From Hymenobacter chitinivorans DSM 11115 (GTDB lineage Bacteria > Bacteroidota > Bacteroidia > Cytophagales > Hymenobacteraceae): a stretch of DNA of 64,000 nt. Below the pieces are notes generated by a model. That model ran no database searches. It saw nothing but the letters and a program-made list of their open reading frames with translations, and was not told the DNA's origin. The translations under genes were made by a program, and so were the position numbers. The stretch is taken from assembly GCF_002797555.1 (NCBI RefSeq), contig NZ_PGFA01000001.1, positions 1,922,001 to 1,986,000 on the forward strand. Reading direction: 5' to 3'. Positions 1 through 8,121 of this stretch are shown piece after piece. Position 1 is the stretch's first letter; each line of letters opens with the position of its first letter.

Positions 1-542
1 TTGCTGGGCCGCGGGTCGAGCTGGTGAATTTCCTGGGCCACGAGTTCCTTGCCGGTGCCGCTTTCGCCCATAATCAGCACCTGGCAGTTGCTCAGGGCCA
101 TGTCGACCACCTGCCGCAGGGTGTTCACCCAGCAGCGGCTCTGGCCCACCATGCGCTGCTGCAGGTAAGTCACTTTCTCTTCCAGCAGCAGCCAGTACTG
201 CAACCGCGACACGATAATCTGCACCGGCTTCTCGACCTCAAACCAGGAAAACACTTCCACTACGCCGCTGCGCAGCAGGGCCCAGGTGCTGGAGGTCGGC
301 AGCAGGCTCACGGCCACGGCAATGATTTTGGTGTCGGCGTAAAGCGTATATGCCTCCAGGGTTTCCTGAATTTCCTCGAGCGGGGCCTGATGATCCAGAA
401 AGATGATGCCCGCCCCCTCGGGCGTGTCGCCCAGGTGCACGGCCTGCAGCCCCACGCCGGCCTGCTCCAGGGCTTCCAGGATGCGCAACAGGCGGGAATT
501 GTCGCGGGTAAAGGGCTTAAACCACACTCTGTATTCAGCCAT
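1..542 (-). CDS. Sigma-54-type transcriptional activator, N-terminal part (cut by window edge)
   Basis: Reading the minus strand from the ATG at 542 gives about 180 residues that run off the window. Residues about 1-115 form a receiver-sized domain that I do not match to a canonical response regulator; an Asp follows the hydrophobic strand IIFL. Residues from about 140 enter a sigma-54-interacting AAA+ domain, with the diagnostic Walker A motif GESGTGKE followed by LVAQEIH. Proteins of this family bind enhancer sites and remodel sigma-54 RNA polymerase by ATP hydrolysis. The rest of the ATPase and any Fis-type helix-turn-helix lie outside the window, so target genes cannot be named. Confidence 0.82.
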   Translation of the reverse strand, partial: MAEYRVWFKPFTRDNSRLLRILEALEQAGVGLQAVHLGDTPEGAGIIFLDHQAPLEEIQETLEAYTLYADTKIIAVAVSLLPTSSTWALLRSGVVEVFSWFEVEKPVQIIVSRLQYWLLLEEKVTYLQQRMVGQSRCWVNTLRQVVDMALSNCQVLIMGESGTGKELVAQEIHQLDPRPS

Positions 543-804
543 GGCAAAGGAAAGTTGCGGGCCGCGCACGGCCCGGGTCAGGCCCGGTGGAAGATGCCAC
601 CGGGTTCTTTGCAATAGGCGGGAAGAGAGCCTGCGGGCACACGGGCGGGGCTTGTCGGCTATGGCAAACAAGCCACTGCGGGCAGGGTGGGTGCTAGGGA
701 ATCGGGATAATGAAGATAGGCATTATAGCTGTAATATAGAGTAACATGTATATGTGGTAGGGCGGTATAAGCTCCTGCGCTTGAATAGGGGCCCTAAAAA
801 AATT
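543..804. other. Intergenic stretch, no gene recognised
   Basis: The gap between the sigma-54-type activator and the terminator of the TonB receptor gene holds no convincing coding frame. The part at about 710-800 is more AT-rich and is where the promoter of the minus-strand activator could lie, but no clear -33/-7 pair was identified. Confidence 0.4.
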
Positions 805-834
805 ACGGCCCCGGATTCTGTAATCCGGGGCCGT
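805..834 (-). terminator. Intrinsic terminator of the TonB receptor gene
   Basis: A perfect 13-bp stem (805-817 with 822-834) has a four-base loop. Read on the minus strand it is followed by a T-rich run (complement of the A-run at 796-802). It lies 26 bp past the stop codon of the minus-strand receptor gene. Confidence 0.85.
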
Positions 835-859
835 GCTGGCAGAACTGTAACCGGTTAAT

Positions 860-3370
860 TTAGGAGCCCCCGGCGCGGCGCTTTTCGTCTTCGGCCCCGC
901 CGCTGCGGCGCCGGGCCGGCGCCAGTTTATCATTGCCGAAGCGGTAGGAGAAGGCTAGGGTGGCCACCCGGAAGTCGCCGCGCTGGTAGAAGCGCTCCAC
1001 GTAGTTGTCGTAGGTGGAAGTGGCCCGGATGGCGCCGGTGTAGAAGGCGTCGGTTACGTTGAGCTTGAGGTTGGCTTTTCGTTCCCAGAGGCTTTTCTGA
1101 ATACCAAAAGCCACCTGCCCATAAGGGCGGGTATCGAAGAAGCCCGACAGCTCCCGCGACTGGTAGTTGGCGTTCAAATCGGCGCTCCAGCCTTTGCCGA
1201 AGGTGAACGTGCTGTTGCTGCTGAGCGAAAAAGCCGGCCGGGCGCTGCTGCGGTCCAGGGTGGTGCCGGCAATGCTGCCCACGTAGCGGTTGTAGTAGAG
1301 CACCCCGTTGTTGTACACGTTCCACCACTTGGCCAGCTCCACCGGGGCCGTCAGGGTAAGGGCGTAGTAGTACTGGGTGCCCAGGTTCTGGCTCGTCGAT
1401 ACCACGATGCGGCTGTTGGCGTTTTCGGGCTGTACGGTGCCCACGATGGGGTCGGAGGTGCGGCTGTAACTCAGGCCCAGGCTGTATTTCTGCTTGTAAG
1501 TGTGGGTCAGCTCCACGTTGTAGCTGGTCTGGGGCTTGAGCCGGGGGTTACCCGCGCCGTAGGTCGTCGCGTCGATGTAGGAGCGGAAGGGGTTGAGCTG
1601 CCCGTAGCCCGGCCGGTCGATGCGGCGGCTCAGCGACACGGACGTTTCGTGCTGCTCGGTGAAGGTGTGCTTGACGGCTGCGCTGGGGAAAAGCTGGAAG
1701 TAGTTGCGGTTGAAGTTGGCGTCCTCCGTAGCGTTGTCCGACTTGCCCACGCCCTTGGTTTGCTCCCCGCGCAGGCCCAGCTGCAGGGTCCAGCCGGGCA
1801 GGGTCTGGTTGTAATTCACGTAGCCCGCGTTGATGTTCTCGTCGTAGCGGAAGCGGTTCGACAGGTTCGCGTCGCGCACCAAATAATCCAGGCTCACGGC
1901 GCCGGAAGCGGGGTCCACGAAGGGAATGGTAAACTCCACGTCGTTGTCGGAGTGCACCCAGCTGACTTTGCCGCCCAGGTCCAGCCGGGCCTTTTTGGTG
2001 AGCGGGTGGGTGTAGTCGGCCTTGATGGACTGAATCGTGAGCAGGCCTTCCTGGTCGCCGTTGCGGCGGGTCAGCAGCTCCACCGGCTCCCGGTCCTGGT
2101 AGGTAGTCAGGTACTGCAGGCGGCGGGTGTCGTAGCGGGCGTAGTCGGCGTCGGCCGTCAGCTCCCGGGTGCCCACCGAGTCCTTAAAGGTGTGCTTGAA
2201 GTTGAGGTTGCCGGCCACGTTGGGAAACGTAGCTTCCCGGTTGTTGGTCGAGTTGTAGCCCCGCAGGGCATTACCCGCGGCGTCGGTGCGGGTCGTCAAG
2301 TTGCTGCCGCGCTGGGTGTTGCGGTTTTGCAGCCCGTTGACGGTTACGCCCACCACGGTTTGCTCCGAGAGAGTGTAGTCCAGGCCGGCTTTCCAGGTGT
2401 GGGAGACGTTGTGGCCCGCCCCGTAGTTGTCCTGGTCGGTGCTGCCATCGTAGGCCTTGCCCTGGTCGGTGGGGCGGTAAAAGTCGCGGTGAATGGTCAG
2501 GGCCCCATAGTTGCGGCGGTCGGCGAAGGTGTAGGAGCCGAAGGTGTTGGTTTTCTTGGTGCGGTGGTTTAGCGTCAGGCCCGAGGTGAAGCGCCCGAAG
2601 CGGCCGTGCCCGTAGCTGCTGCTCAGGCTGCCGTTGGTGCCCACGCGCTGGTCTTTTTTAAGGTTGATGGCAATGATGCCGGCGCTGCCCTGGGCCTCGT
2701 ACTTGGCCGGCGGGTTGGTGATGAGCTCAATGCTCTTGAGCTGCTCGGCCGGCAGGGCCCGCAGGTAATCGGCCAGCTCGGCGCCCGTCATGGGCTGGCG
2801 CTTGCCGTCGATGAGCACCAGCACGCCCTGCCGCCCGCGCAGCCCGATGTTGTCGTTGCCGTCCACCGTCACGCCCGGCGAGCGGCTGAGCACATCCAGG
2901 CTGGTGTTGCCGGCGGCCAGCGTCGAGCCCTCCACATTCACGATGGTGCGGTCGGCTTCCCGCTCAAACAAGGGTTTCTGGCCCACCACCTGCACTTCCT
3001 TGAGCGTAGTAGCGCCGCTGGCGGCCAGGGTCAGCACCGGCAGGGCCACGGTTTCGGCCCCGGCCGTGAAAACCTTGCTCCAGGTGCGCACAAAGCCCAC
3101 CTGCGAGGCCGAGACGAGGTAGGCGCCGGTGGGCGTCTGCTCGAAGCGGAACGTGCCCTTCTCGTCGCTGAACTCCGACTTGACCACCGTCGAGTCGGTG
3201 GCCCGGTGCAGAGTCACGGTGGCGTAGTCGATGGGCGCGCCGCTGGCCCCGGCCAGCTGACCAGTCACGGTGGTGCGGGTTTGGGCCAGGGCCGGGGCGC
3301 TCAGCAGCAAACTGCCGAGCAGCAGCAGGAGGGAAGGCTGCGGGAGCCGTCCGGGGTAGTGGAGTTTCAT
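860..3370 (-). CDS. TonB-dependent outer-membrane receptor family protein
   Basis: An 836-residue protein with a signal peptide (about 1-29, ending ALAQ). A CarboxypepD_reg-like beta-sandwich spans about 30-120 (VTGQLAGASGAPIDYATV), a plug-like domain about 125-230 (LSRSPGVTVDGNDNIGLRG, then VLIDGKRQP), and a long beta-barrel runs to the end with many alternating aromatic and polar strands. The barrel resembles the OMP_b-brl_3 group of Bacteroidota. It should sit in the outer membrane and import an unknown ligand using TonB energy. No SusD partner is adjacent, which argues against a classical glycan system. Its promoter region at about 3542-3571 carries palindromes that probably bind the MarR protein encoded just upstream. 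Confidence 0.88.
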   Translation of the reverse strand: MKLHYPGRLPQPSLLLLLGSLLLSAPALAQTRTTVTGQLAGASGAPIDYATVTLHRATDSTVVKSEFSDEKGTFRFEQTPTGAYLVSASQVGFVRTWSKVFTAGAETVALPVLTLAASGATTLKEVQVVGQKPLFEREADRTIVNVEGSTLAAGNTSLDVLSRSPGVTVDGNDNIGLRGRQGVLVLIDGKRQPMTGAELADYLRALPAEQLKSIELITNPPAKYEAQGSAGIIAINLKKDQRVGTNGSLSSSYGHGRFGRFTSGLTLNHRTKKTNTFGSYTFADRRNYGALTIHRDFYRPTDQGKAYDGSTDQDNYGAGHNVSHTWKAGLDYTLSEQTVVGVTVNGLQNRNTQRGSNLTTRTDAAGNALRGYNSTNNREATFPNVAGNLNFKHTFKDSVGTRELTADADYARYDTRRLQYLTTYQDREPVELLTRRNGDQEGLLTIQSIKADYTHPLTKKARLDLGGKVSWVHSDNDVEFTIPFVDPASGAVSLDYLVRDANLSNRFRYDENINAGYVNYNQTLPGWTLQLGLRGEQTKGVGKSDNATEDANFNRNYFQLFPSAAVKHTFTEQHETSVSLSRRIDRPGYGQLNPFRSYIDATTYGAGNPRLKPQTSYNVELTHTYKQKYSLGLSYSRTSDPIVGTVQPENANSRIVVSTSQNLGTQYYYALTLTAPVELAKWWNVYNNGVLYYNRYVGSIAGTTLDRSSARPAFSLSSNSTFTFGKGWSADLNANYQSRELSGFFDTRPYGQVAFGIQKSLWERKANLKLNVTDAFYTGAIRATSTYDNYVERFYQRGDFRVATLAFSYRFGNDKLAPARRRSGGAEDEKRRAGGS

Positions 3371-3524
3371 GGATAAAGCAGGGTTGAGGCTAACGCGCTG
3401 AGAATTCAGCCACCGGCCCGCGAAAGAGAGCCGTCGGCGTTAAGCAGAAAACGTTCGTGGCTACTGGGTGGGCCGGCCGGGCCCACCGCCCCGCTACCCG
3501 CGGCCGACGGGAGAGGAGAAGCAG

Positions 3525-3564
3525 TACGAATTATTTCGTATCAAACATACGAAGACTTTCGTAT
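3525..3564 (-). promoter_or_regulatory. Palindromic operator array, probable MarR sites
   Basis: Two inverted repeats lie side by side: TACGAA-4-TTCGTA at 3525-3540 and ATACGAA-4-TTCGTAT at 3547-3564. Their centres are 23 bp apart, about two helical turns. The 16-18 bp palindrome size is typical for MarR dimers. The array overlaps the predicted promoter of the TonB receptor gene and lies between it and the MarR gene. Binding by this MarR protein is inferred. Confidence 0.75.
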
Positions 3565-3571
3565 ATTCAAA
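3542..3571 (-). promoter_or_regulatory. Bacteroidota-type promoter of the TonB receptor gene
   Basis: On the minus strand a TTTG (3568-3571) is followed after 18 bp by TATGTTTG (3542-3549). This matches the Bacteroidota -33/-7 pattern TTTG ... TAnnTTTG, although the spacer is a base or so short. The palindromic array covers both the spacer and the predicted start site, which suggests repression. Confidence 0.65.
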
Positions 3572-3621
3572 TGACGGGATGAATATTTTTCCTTCTGCCG
3601 CCTTCCTGCTGTTGCCAGAAG

Positions 3622-4053
3622 CTAGGAAGTTGGCGTACAGTTGCGGTAAATGCGTTCCAGTAGGGTCTGGAGCACAGCCGTATCGGCGTCCGAGAGTCCC
3701 TGCAGCGCAATGCCGCGATTGTTGAGCACGATGGGCTGCACCGCGTCCAGAATCCGCTGGCCTTCTTCGGTCACGCGCAGCTGGGTGCGGCGCCCGTCGT
3801 AGGCCAGGGCTTCGGCCGCCAGCAGTTCGCGTTGGGTGAGCAAGCGGATGATGCGGGCCACGGAGGCCTGGTCCTTAAAGACCCGGTCGCCGATTTCGGT
3901 TTGGGTCAGGTCGTCGTTTTCCAGAATCACGCGCAGCACCAGCCACTGGTCGATGGTAATGGCGATGCCCGCCCGGTCGATGTTGGCCTGGGCAAAGCGC
4001 CGGTATTGCTTGATAGCCTTATCGAGCGAGTAGAAGAGAACATTAGAGAGCAT
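3622..4053 (-). CDS. MarR-family transcriptional regulator
   Basis: A 143-residue protein with the usual MarR length and layout: helices, then a winged helix at about 45-110 with the recognition region TQTEIGDRVFKDQASVARIIRLLTQRELL and the wing YDGRRTQLRVTEEG. Such proteins act as dimers on 16-20 bp palindromes, usually as repressors released by a ligand. The gene is upstream of, and in the same orientation as, the TonB receptor gene, and the palindromic array at 3525-3564 lies between them. It may also control itself: a 12-bp palindrome lies at 4086-4097 and an imperfect 16-bp one at 4103-4118, just upstream of its start. The ligand is unknown. Confidence 0.88.
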   Translation of the reverse strand: MLSNVLFYSLDKAIKQYRRFAQANIDRAGIAITIDQWLVLRVILENDDLTQTEIGDRVFKDQASVARIIRLLTQRELLAAEALAYDGRRTQLRVTEEGQRILDAVQPIVLNNRGIALQGLSDADTAVLQTLLERIYRNCTPTS

Positions 4054-4085
4054 GAGGAAGAAATCCAGCGGTGATAAATAGATGT

Positions 4086-4118
4086 ATGATATATCATGAA
4101 GGTTGCCTCATGACGCAA
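4086..4118 (-). promoter_or_regulatory. Palindromes upstream of the MarR gene, possible autoregulatory sites
   Basis: ATGATATATCAT (4086-4097) is a perfect palindrome. TTGCCTCATGACGCAA (4103-4118) is palindromic apart from one mismatched pair. Both are 33-65 bp upstream of the MarR start codon. They differ in sequence from the TTCGTAT array at the receptor gene, so binding by the same protein is uncertain. Confidence 0.4.
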
Positions 4119-4175
4119 ATATTTTTCTTCAGCCGAAGAAAAGAACAGCAGGCCGGGGGGTAGGCGGCGTTCAAG

Positions 4176-5348
4176 CTACCCGTTTTTAAGAGCGCCCAAC
4201 ACCCGCTTGATCAACTCGTTGGGGCTGCCGTTGTGCCAGCGCCACACAATCACCAGGTCGTGCTCGGGGTCAACCCAAATCGTGTTGGAGCCCGCGCCCA
4301 AGGCGGCGTAGCTCGTGGCCGGGGCGTCGGGCCAGGCCTTGCGCTGGGAGTTGAGCCACCAGAGGTAGCCGTAGTCGGGGCCGGGGCCGCCGGGCGTGGT
4401 GGCCTGCTGCACCCAGGCCGCGGGCACTACTTGCCGGTCTTGCCAGCGGCCCTGGCGCAGAAACAGGTAGCCGAATCGGGCTTCGTCGCGGCTGCTGATC
4501 CAGAGGCCCCCGCCCCAGCGCGTGCCCCCGCTCACGGAGGCCATGGGCTGGCCGTCGATAAGCACGGTGGAGTTGCGGTAGGGCACCCACTGCCAGGATG
4601 AGGAAGCGCCGATGGGCTGCATGATTTCGGAGCGGAACACCTCGGGCAGGGGCCGGCGCCAGAGCTCCAGCAGCGACAACGAGAAGCGGTTGATGCGCAC
4701 GTCGTTGTATTCGTAGTAGGTGCCGGGCTCCTGCAGGGTCCGGGGTTTTCGCTCGCCTTTGCCGAAGGCCTCGTGGCCCACGAAATCGGCGTTTTTGCCC
4801 CACATCGAGCCTTCCCACTCACTGCTCTGGCGCACGTGGTGTTCCCAGGTCACGCGGCGGTTGTGGTCGGAATCGTAGCCGCCGTCGTGAATGTCCTTGC
4901 TCACCGGGTCGTGAATGTCCTTGATCAGGCCCTTTTCCAGGGTCAGGCCCAGCAGGGTGGACAGCACGCTTTTGGCCACGCTGTAGGTGGGGTCGGCCTG
5001 CTCGGTGTTGCCCCACTCGGCCACGATGTAGCCGTGGCGCAGGATCAGGCCGTTGGTAGCGGCCCGGGAGGCGGGCAGTGGGCCCAGGGGCGTGCCGAAG
5101 ATTTCGGCCTGGGTAGCGAAGTTCGGGGTCATTTGGGTCGTTTCCTGCTCCTGGGCCCAGGCTACGGCCTGCTGCAGGCGGGCGGCGTCGAAGCCGGCTT
5201 TTTCGGGCTTTTGGCGCTGCCAGCGGTTGCCCGGGCCGGGGTAGTAGGCCGCAGCCGGGGCGCCCGGGGCCGTCGGTTGGGTGGGGCGGGAGCAGGCCAG
5301 CACGGGCAGCAGCAGGAGCAGCGGCAGGTAGGAGCGGAGCGGTTTCAT
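4176..5348 (-). CDS. Serine hydrolase lipoprotein, beta-lactamase/transpeptidase fold
   Basis: A 390-residue protein starting at the ATG at 5348, chosen because it begins a lipoprotein signal (MKPLRSYL, hydrophobic run, lipobox VLAC). The Pfam Beta-lactamase (class C-like) fold is supported by the SxxK motif in YSVAKS, the likely YxN motif in YEYNDV, and the typical sequence around GGTRWGGGLWIS. Members include esterases, D-aminopeptidases and 6-aminohexanoate-dimer hydrolases as well as lactamases, so the substrate is not known. It is probably anchored in a membrane facing the periplasm. It is transcribed alone and divergently from tsaE. Confidence 0.82.
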   Translation of the reverse strand: MKPLRSYLPLLLLLPVLACSRPTQPTAPGAPAAAYYPGPGNRWQRQKPEKAGFDAARLQQAVAWAQEQETTQMTPNFATQAEIFGTPLGPLPASRAATNGLILRHGYIVAEWGNTEQADPTYSVAKSVLSTLLGLTLEKGLIKDIHDPVSKDIHDGGYDSDHNRRVTWEHHVRQSSEWEGSMWGKNADFVGHEAFGKGERKPRTLQEPGTYYEYNDVRINRFSLSLLELWRRPLPEVFRSEIMQPIGASSSWQWVPYRNSTVLIDGQPMASVSGGTRWGGGLWISSRDEARFGYLFLRQGRWQDRQVVPAAWVQQATTPGGPGPDYGYLWWLNSQRKAWPDAPATSYAALGAGSNTIWVDPEHDLVIVWRWHNGSPNELIKRVLGALKNG

Positions 5349-5445
5349 AGACGGGCAGCGAAAAGCGAGGCCCGGCAAGCTACGAAACCTAAAGCTGGGC
5401 GGAGCCGCGCAGAATGCTAAACTTGCGCCCTCAAACCCTGTTGCT

Positions 5446-5880
5446 ATGTCCGTGACTGAAATTACAATTCCGACGCTAGCGGCGTTGCCCCAGGCCGCTG
5501 CCCAGCTGGTACCCCTGCTGGCGGGCCACTCCATTGTGGTGCTGGAGGGCGAAATGGGGGCGGGCAAAACGACCTTCACCAAGGCCCTGTGCCAAGAGCT
5601 GGGCGTGCAGGACGACGTGAGCAGCCCCACCTTTGCCCTCGTTAATGAGTACCGCGACGGGCAGAACCAGCCGATTTACCACTTCGACTTCTACCGGATT
5701 GAGGACCCCGCCGAGGCCGAAAACATTGGCGCGCTAGAGTACTTCGATTCTGGCTATCTTTGCCTGATAGAGTGGCCAAGCCGCGTGGAGGCGCTTTTGC
5801 CCCCGAAGAGGCTGCTCGTCACGCTCACCGTGACCGGGCCCGAGTCGCGCCTGCTGCGCCTCGAAGCCCTGACCGACTGA
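5446..5880 (+). CDS. tsaE: tRNA N6-threonylcarbamoyladenosine biosynthesis ATPase TsaE
   Basis: A 144-residue protein of the usual TsaE length. The Walker A motif GEMGAGKTT is at about 36-44, followed by the family signatures SSPTFALVNEY and HFDFYRI. TsaE hydrolyses ATP to drive turnover of the TsaB-TsaD complex, which transfers the threonylcarbamoyl group to A37 of ANN-decoding tRNAs in the cytoplasm. A TAAACTTG sequence near 5410 resembles a -7 element. The gene lies 23 bp before the alanine dehydrogenase-like gene in the same direction, so the two are probably co-transcribed. Confidence 0.95.
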   Translation: MSVTEITIPTLAALPQAAAQLVPLLAGHSIVVLEGEMGAGKTTFTKALCQELGVQDDVSSPTFALVNEYRDGQNQPIYHFDFYRIEDPAEAENIGALEYFDSGYLCLIEWPSRVEALLPPKRLLVTLTVTGPESRLLRLEALTD

Positions 5881-5903
5881 GCCGCTGAACCCTTACCTGC
5901 CCA

Positions 5904-7130
5904 ATGCCCGAAGCAATACCCCCCGGATTTGAGTCGCTGGCCACGAGCCGCGCTTACTTCACCCAGGAATCCATGCTGGCCGTGGAAACGCGCAAGCGCA
6001 AGCTGTTTATCGGCCTGCCCCGGGAAACCTCGTTGCAGGAAAACCGCATCTGCCTGACGCCCGAAGCCGTGAAGCACCTCGTGAACGAGGGCCACGAGGT
6101 GGTCATGGAAAGCGGGGCCGGGGAGCCCAGCAAGTACTCCGACCACGACTATAGCGAGGCTGGGGCCACCATTGCCTACTCGGCCAAGGAAGTGTACGAG
6201 GCCGACATCATCCTGAAAGTGGCCCCGCCCACCCAGGAGGAAATCGACTACCTGAAGGCCAACCAGACCCTGATTTCGGCCCTGCAGTTTGGCTCGCTCA
6301 CGGCCGAGTACATCACGGCCATTCTGCGCAAGAAGGTGAATGCCATCAGCTTCGAGCTGATTAAGGACCCCTCGGGGGCCCGGCCGGTGGTGCGGGCCAT
6401 GAGCGAAATTGCGGGCTCCACCGTGATGCTGGTGGCGGCCGAGTACCTGGCCCGCTCCAACGAGGGCAAGGGCGTCATTCTGGGCGGTATTACCGGCGTG
6501 CCCCCGTCCCAGGTCGTGATTCTGGGCGCGGGTACCGTGGCCGAGTACGCGGCCCGCGCCGCCACCGGTCTGGGCGCCGAGGTGAAGGTGTTCGACAACC
6601 ACCTCTACAAGCTGCGCCGGCTCAAGCAGAACCTGGGCACGATGCTCTACACCAGCACGCTCGACACGTTCGTGCTCAACCAGCAGATTCGGCGGGCCGA
6701 CGTGGTGATTGGGGCCCTGAACGCCGAGGAAGGCCGGATTCCGTTTATGGTGCCCGAAAGCGTGGTGGCCAGCATGGCCCCCGGCTCGGTCATTATCGAC
6801 GTGAGCATCGACCAGGGCGGCTGCTTCGAAACCTCGGAAATGACCAGCCACAGCAAGCCCGTGTTCCGCAAGTACGACGTGGTACACTATTGCGTGCCCA
6901 ACATTGCTTCCCGCGTGCCGCGCACCGCTACCAACGCCCTGAGCAACATCTTCACGCCCATTCTGCAGGAAATCAGCCAGCACGGGGGCATCAACGAGGT
7001 CCTGTTCACCAACGAGCATTTCCGCTCGGGCGTCTACGTCTACAAAGGCTCGTTGACTAACGCCTCGATAGCCAAGAAATTCAACATGCGCTACAAGGAG
7101 CTGGGCCTGATGATAGCCGTGCGGAATTAA
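5904..7130 (+). CDS. ald: Alanine dehydrogenase-family protein (AlaDH/PntA fold)
   Basis: A 408-residue protein with both halves of the AlaDH/PNT family. The N-terminal domain has NRICLTPEAV and LKVAPP (equivalents of the substrate Arg and Lys). The Rossmann domain has GAGTVAEYAARAA, and IDVSIDQGG carries the conserved Asp. The canonical FLHLA motif, whose His is catalytic in known alanine dehydrogenases, reads ALQFGS here, with Gln in place of His. It also has about 35 extra N-terminal residues. Annotation as alanine dehydrogenase (L-alanine to pyruvate with NAD) is therefore by family only. It follows tsaE closely and ends in a hairpin terminator at 7216-7244. Confidence 0.8.
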   Translation: MPEAIPPGFESLATSRAYFTQESMLAVETRKRKLFIGLPRETSLQENRICLTPEAVKHLVNEGHEVVMESGAGEPSKYSDHDYSEAGATIAYSAKEVYEADIILKVAPPTQEEIDYLKANQTLISALQFGSLTAEYITAILRKKVNAISFELIKDPSGARPVVRAMSEIAGSTVMLVAAEYLARSNEGKGVILGGITGVPPSQVVILGAGTVAEYAARAATGLGAEVKVFDNHLYKLRRLKQNLGTMLYTSTLDTFVLNQQIRRADVVIGALNAEEGRIPFMVPESVVASMAPGSVIIDVSIDQGGCFETSEMTSHSKPVFRKYDVVHYCVPNIASRVPRTATNALSNIFTPILQEISQHGGINEVLFTNEHFRSGVYVYKGSLTNASIAKKFNMRYKELGLMIAVRN

Positions 7131-7215
7131 GTCTGAACCACGGATTGGCTGCGCCGAACTCCGTTTCCGGCGGGTTTTCCGGATTAAATGGATTTCGTAG
7201 CCGGTAGAGTACTGC

Positions 7216-7244
7216 AAAGCCTGCGCTTCGGTGCGGGCTTTTTG
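7216..7244 (+). terminator. Terminator after ald
   Basis: The stem AAAGCCTGC/GCGGGCTTT (one wobble) is followed by T residues. It sits 85 bp past the ald stop and upstream of the acetyltransferase ATG at 7273, so the GTG at 7231 inside it is unlikely to be a start. Confidence 0.7.
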
Positions 7245-7272
7245 CTTTTTTAGCGGCCTCAATGTTACTCCT

Positions 7273-8121
7273 ATGTATTCTACCCCCAATCCCGTGCTGC
7301 TCACCGCCCGCCCCGTTCTGGACTTCCCCTCCGCCCAGGTCACCGAGGCCATGAACCGCTCCTTCGAGGAGTACTTCGTGCCGCTGGTCTTCACGCCCGA
7401 AACCTTCGAGCGGCGCTTCCGCTCCGAGCACCTCGACGCCCAGGCCAGCAAGCTCTGGTTTGCGGGGGAAGAGCTAGTGGGCCTGGTGCTGATTGCCCGG
7501 CGCGGCTACACGAGCCGGGTGGCGGCCATGGGGTTGGTGATTGATGCCCGGGGCAAAGGCTACGGCAAACAGATGCTGCAAGCGGCCCTCGACGAAGCCC
7601 GGGCCCGCCACGACCGGAGCATGCTGCTGGAAGTATTCGTGCCCAACGAGCGGGCCCGCCGCCTCTACGAGCGGCTGGGCTTCCGCAACACCCGGGAGCT
7701 GTTCACCTTCCGCCGTGAGCCTCAGCCGGTGGAAGTTGCCGCTCAACTCACTGAAGTCGACCCGCGGCAGGTGGCTTATCTGGTGGCCCGGGAAGCTGCC
7801 GAAAACCTGCCCTGGATGTTTGCGGCCGAGTCGCTGATGGCGGCTTCGGCGCCCACCCGGGCGTTTTCATTGGATGACAAAGCCTTCGTAATACTGCGCC
7901 CCGAAGCAGAACGCACCTTGGTACAGACCGTTATTGTGCCTAAAGCCCACCGGCGGCAGGGCTGGGGCCGCCGGCTGCTGCAGGCCGTGGAAACCGCCTT
8001 TCCCGGTCCGCCGCTGACGATGCCGATGGTAACCCAGGGGCCGGGCTACGACTTTCTGTGGGCCGCCGGCTGGGAGCCCCTGGAGTTGGCGTTGTTTGAA
8101 ATGGAGTGCCCATTGGCGTAG
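7273..8121 (+). CDS. Two-domain GNAT N-acetyltransferase
   Basis: A 282-residue protein starting at ATG 7273. The first GNAT domain (about 50-155) has strand LVGLVLIARRG, the acetyl-CoA loop DARGKGYGKQML and the C-terminal signature ARRLYERLGF. A second, shorter GNAT-like domain (about 200-282) has VPKAHRRQGWGRRLL and GYDFLWAAGWEPL. Tandem GNAT proteins usually keep one catalytic copy, and the first looks the more complete. The substrate is unknown. The stop codon lies inside the left end of a dispersed hairpin element (8118-8212). Confidence 0.85.
   Translation: MYSTPNPVLLTARPVLDFPSAQVTEAMNRSFEEYFVPLVFTPETFERRFRSEHLDAQASKLWFAGEELVGLVLIARRGYTSRVAAMGLVIDARGKGYGKQMLQAALDEARARHDRSMLLEVFVPNERARRLYERLGFRNTRELFTFRREPQPVEVAAQLTEVDPRQVAYLVAREAAENLPWMFAAESLMAASAPTRAFSLDDKAFVILRPEAERTLVQTVIVPKAHRRQGWGRRLLQAVETAFPGPPLTMPMVTQGPGYDFLWAAGWEPLELALFEMECPLA

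Noticed and set aside
7231..7272. GTG at 7231 as start of the two-domain acetyltransferase
   Set aside because: It lies inside the ald terminator hairpin; the ATG at 7273 is better.
5754..7451. Long open frame antisense to ald (565 codons)
   Set aside because: A shadow of ald and the acetyltransferase region; no signal, motif or plausible start.
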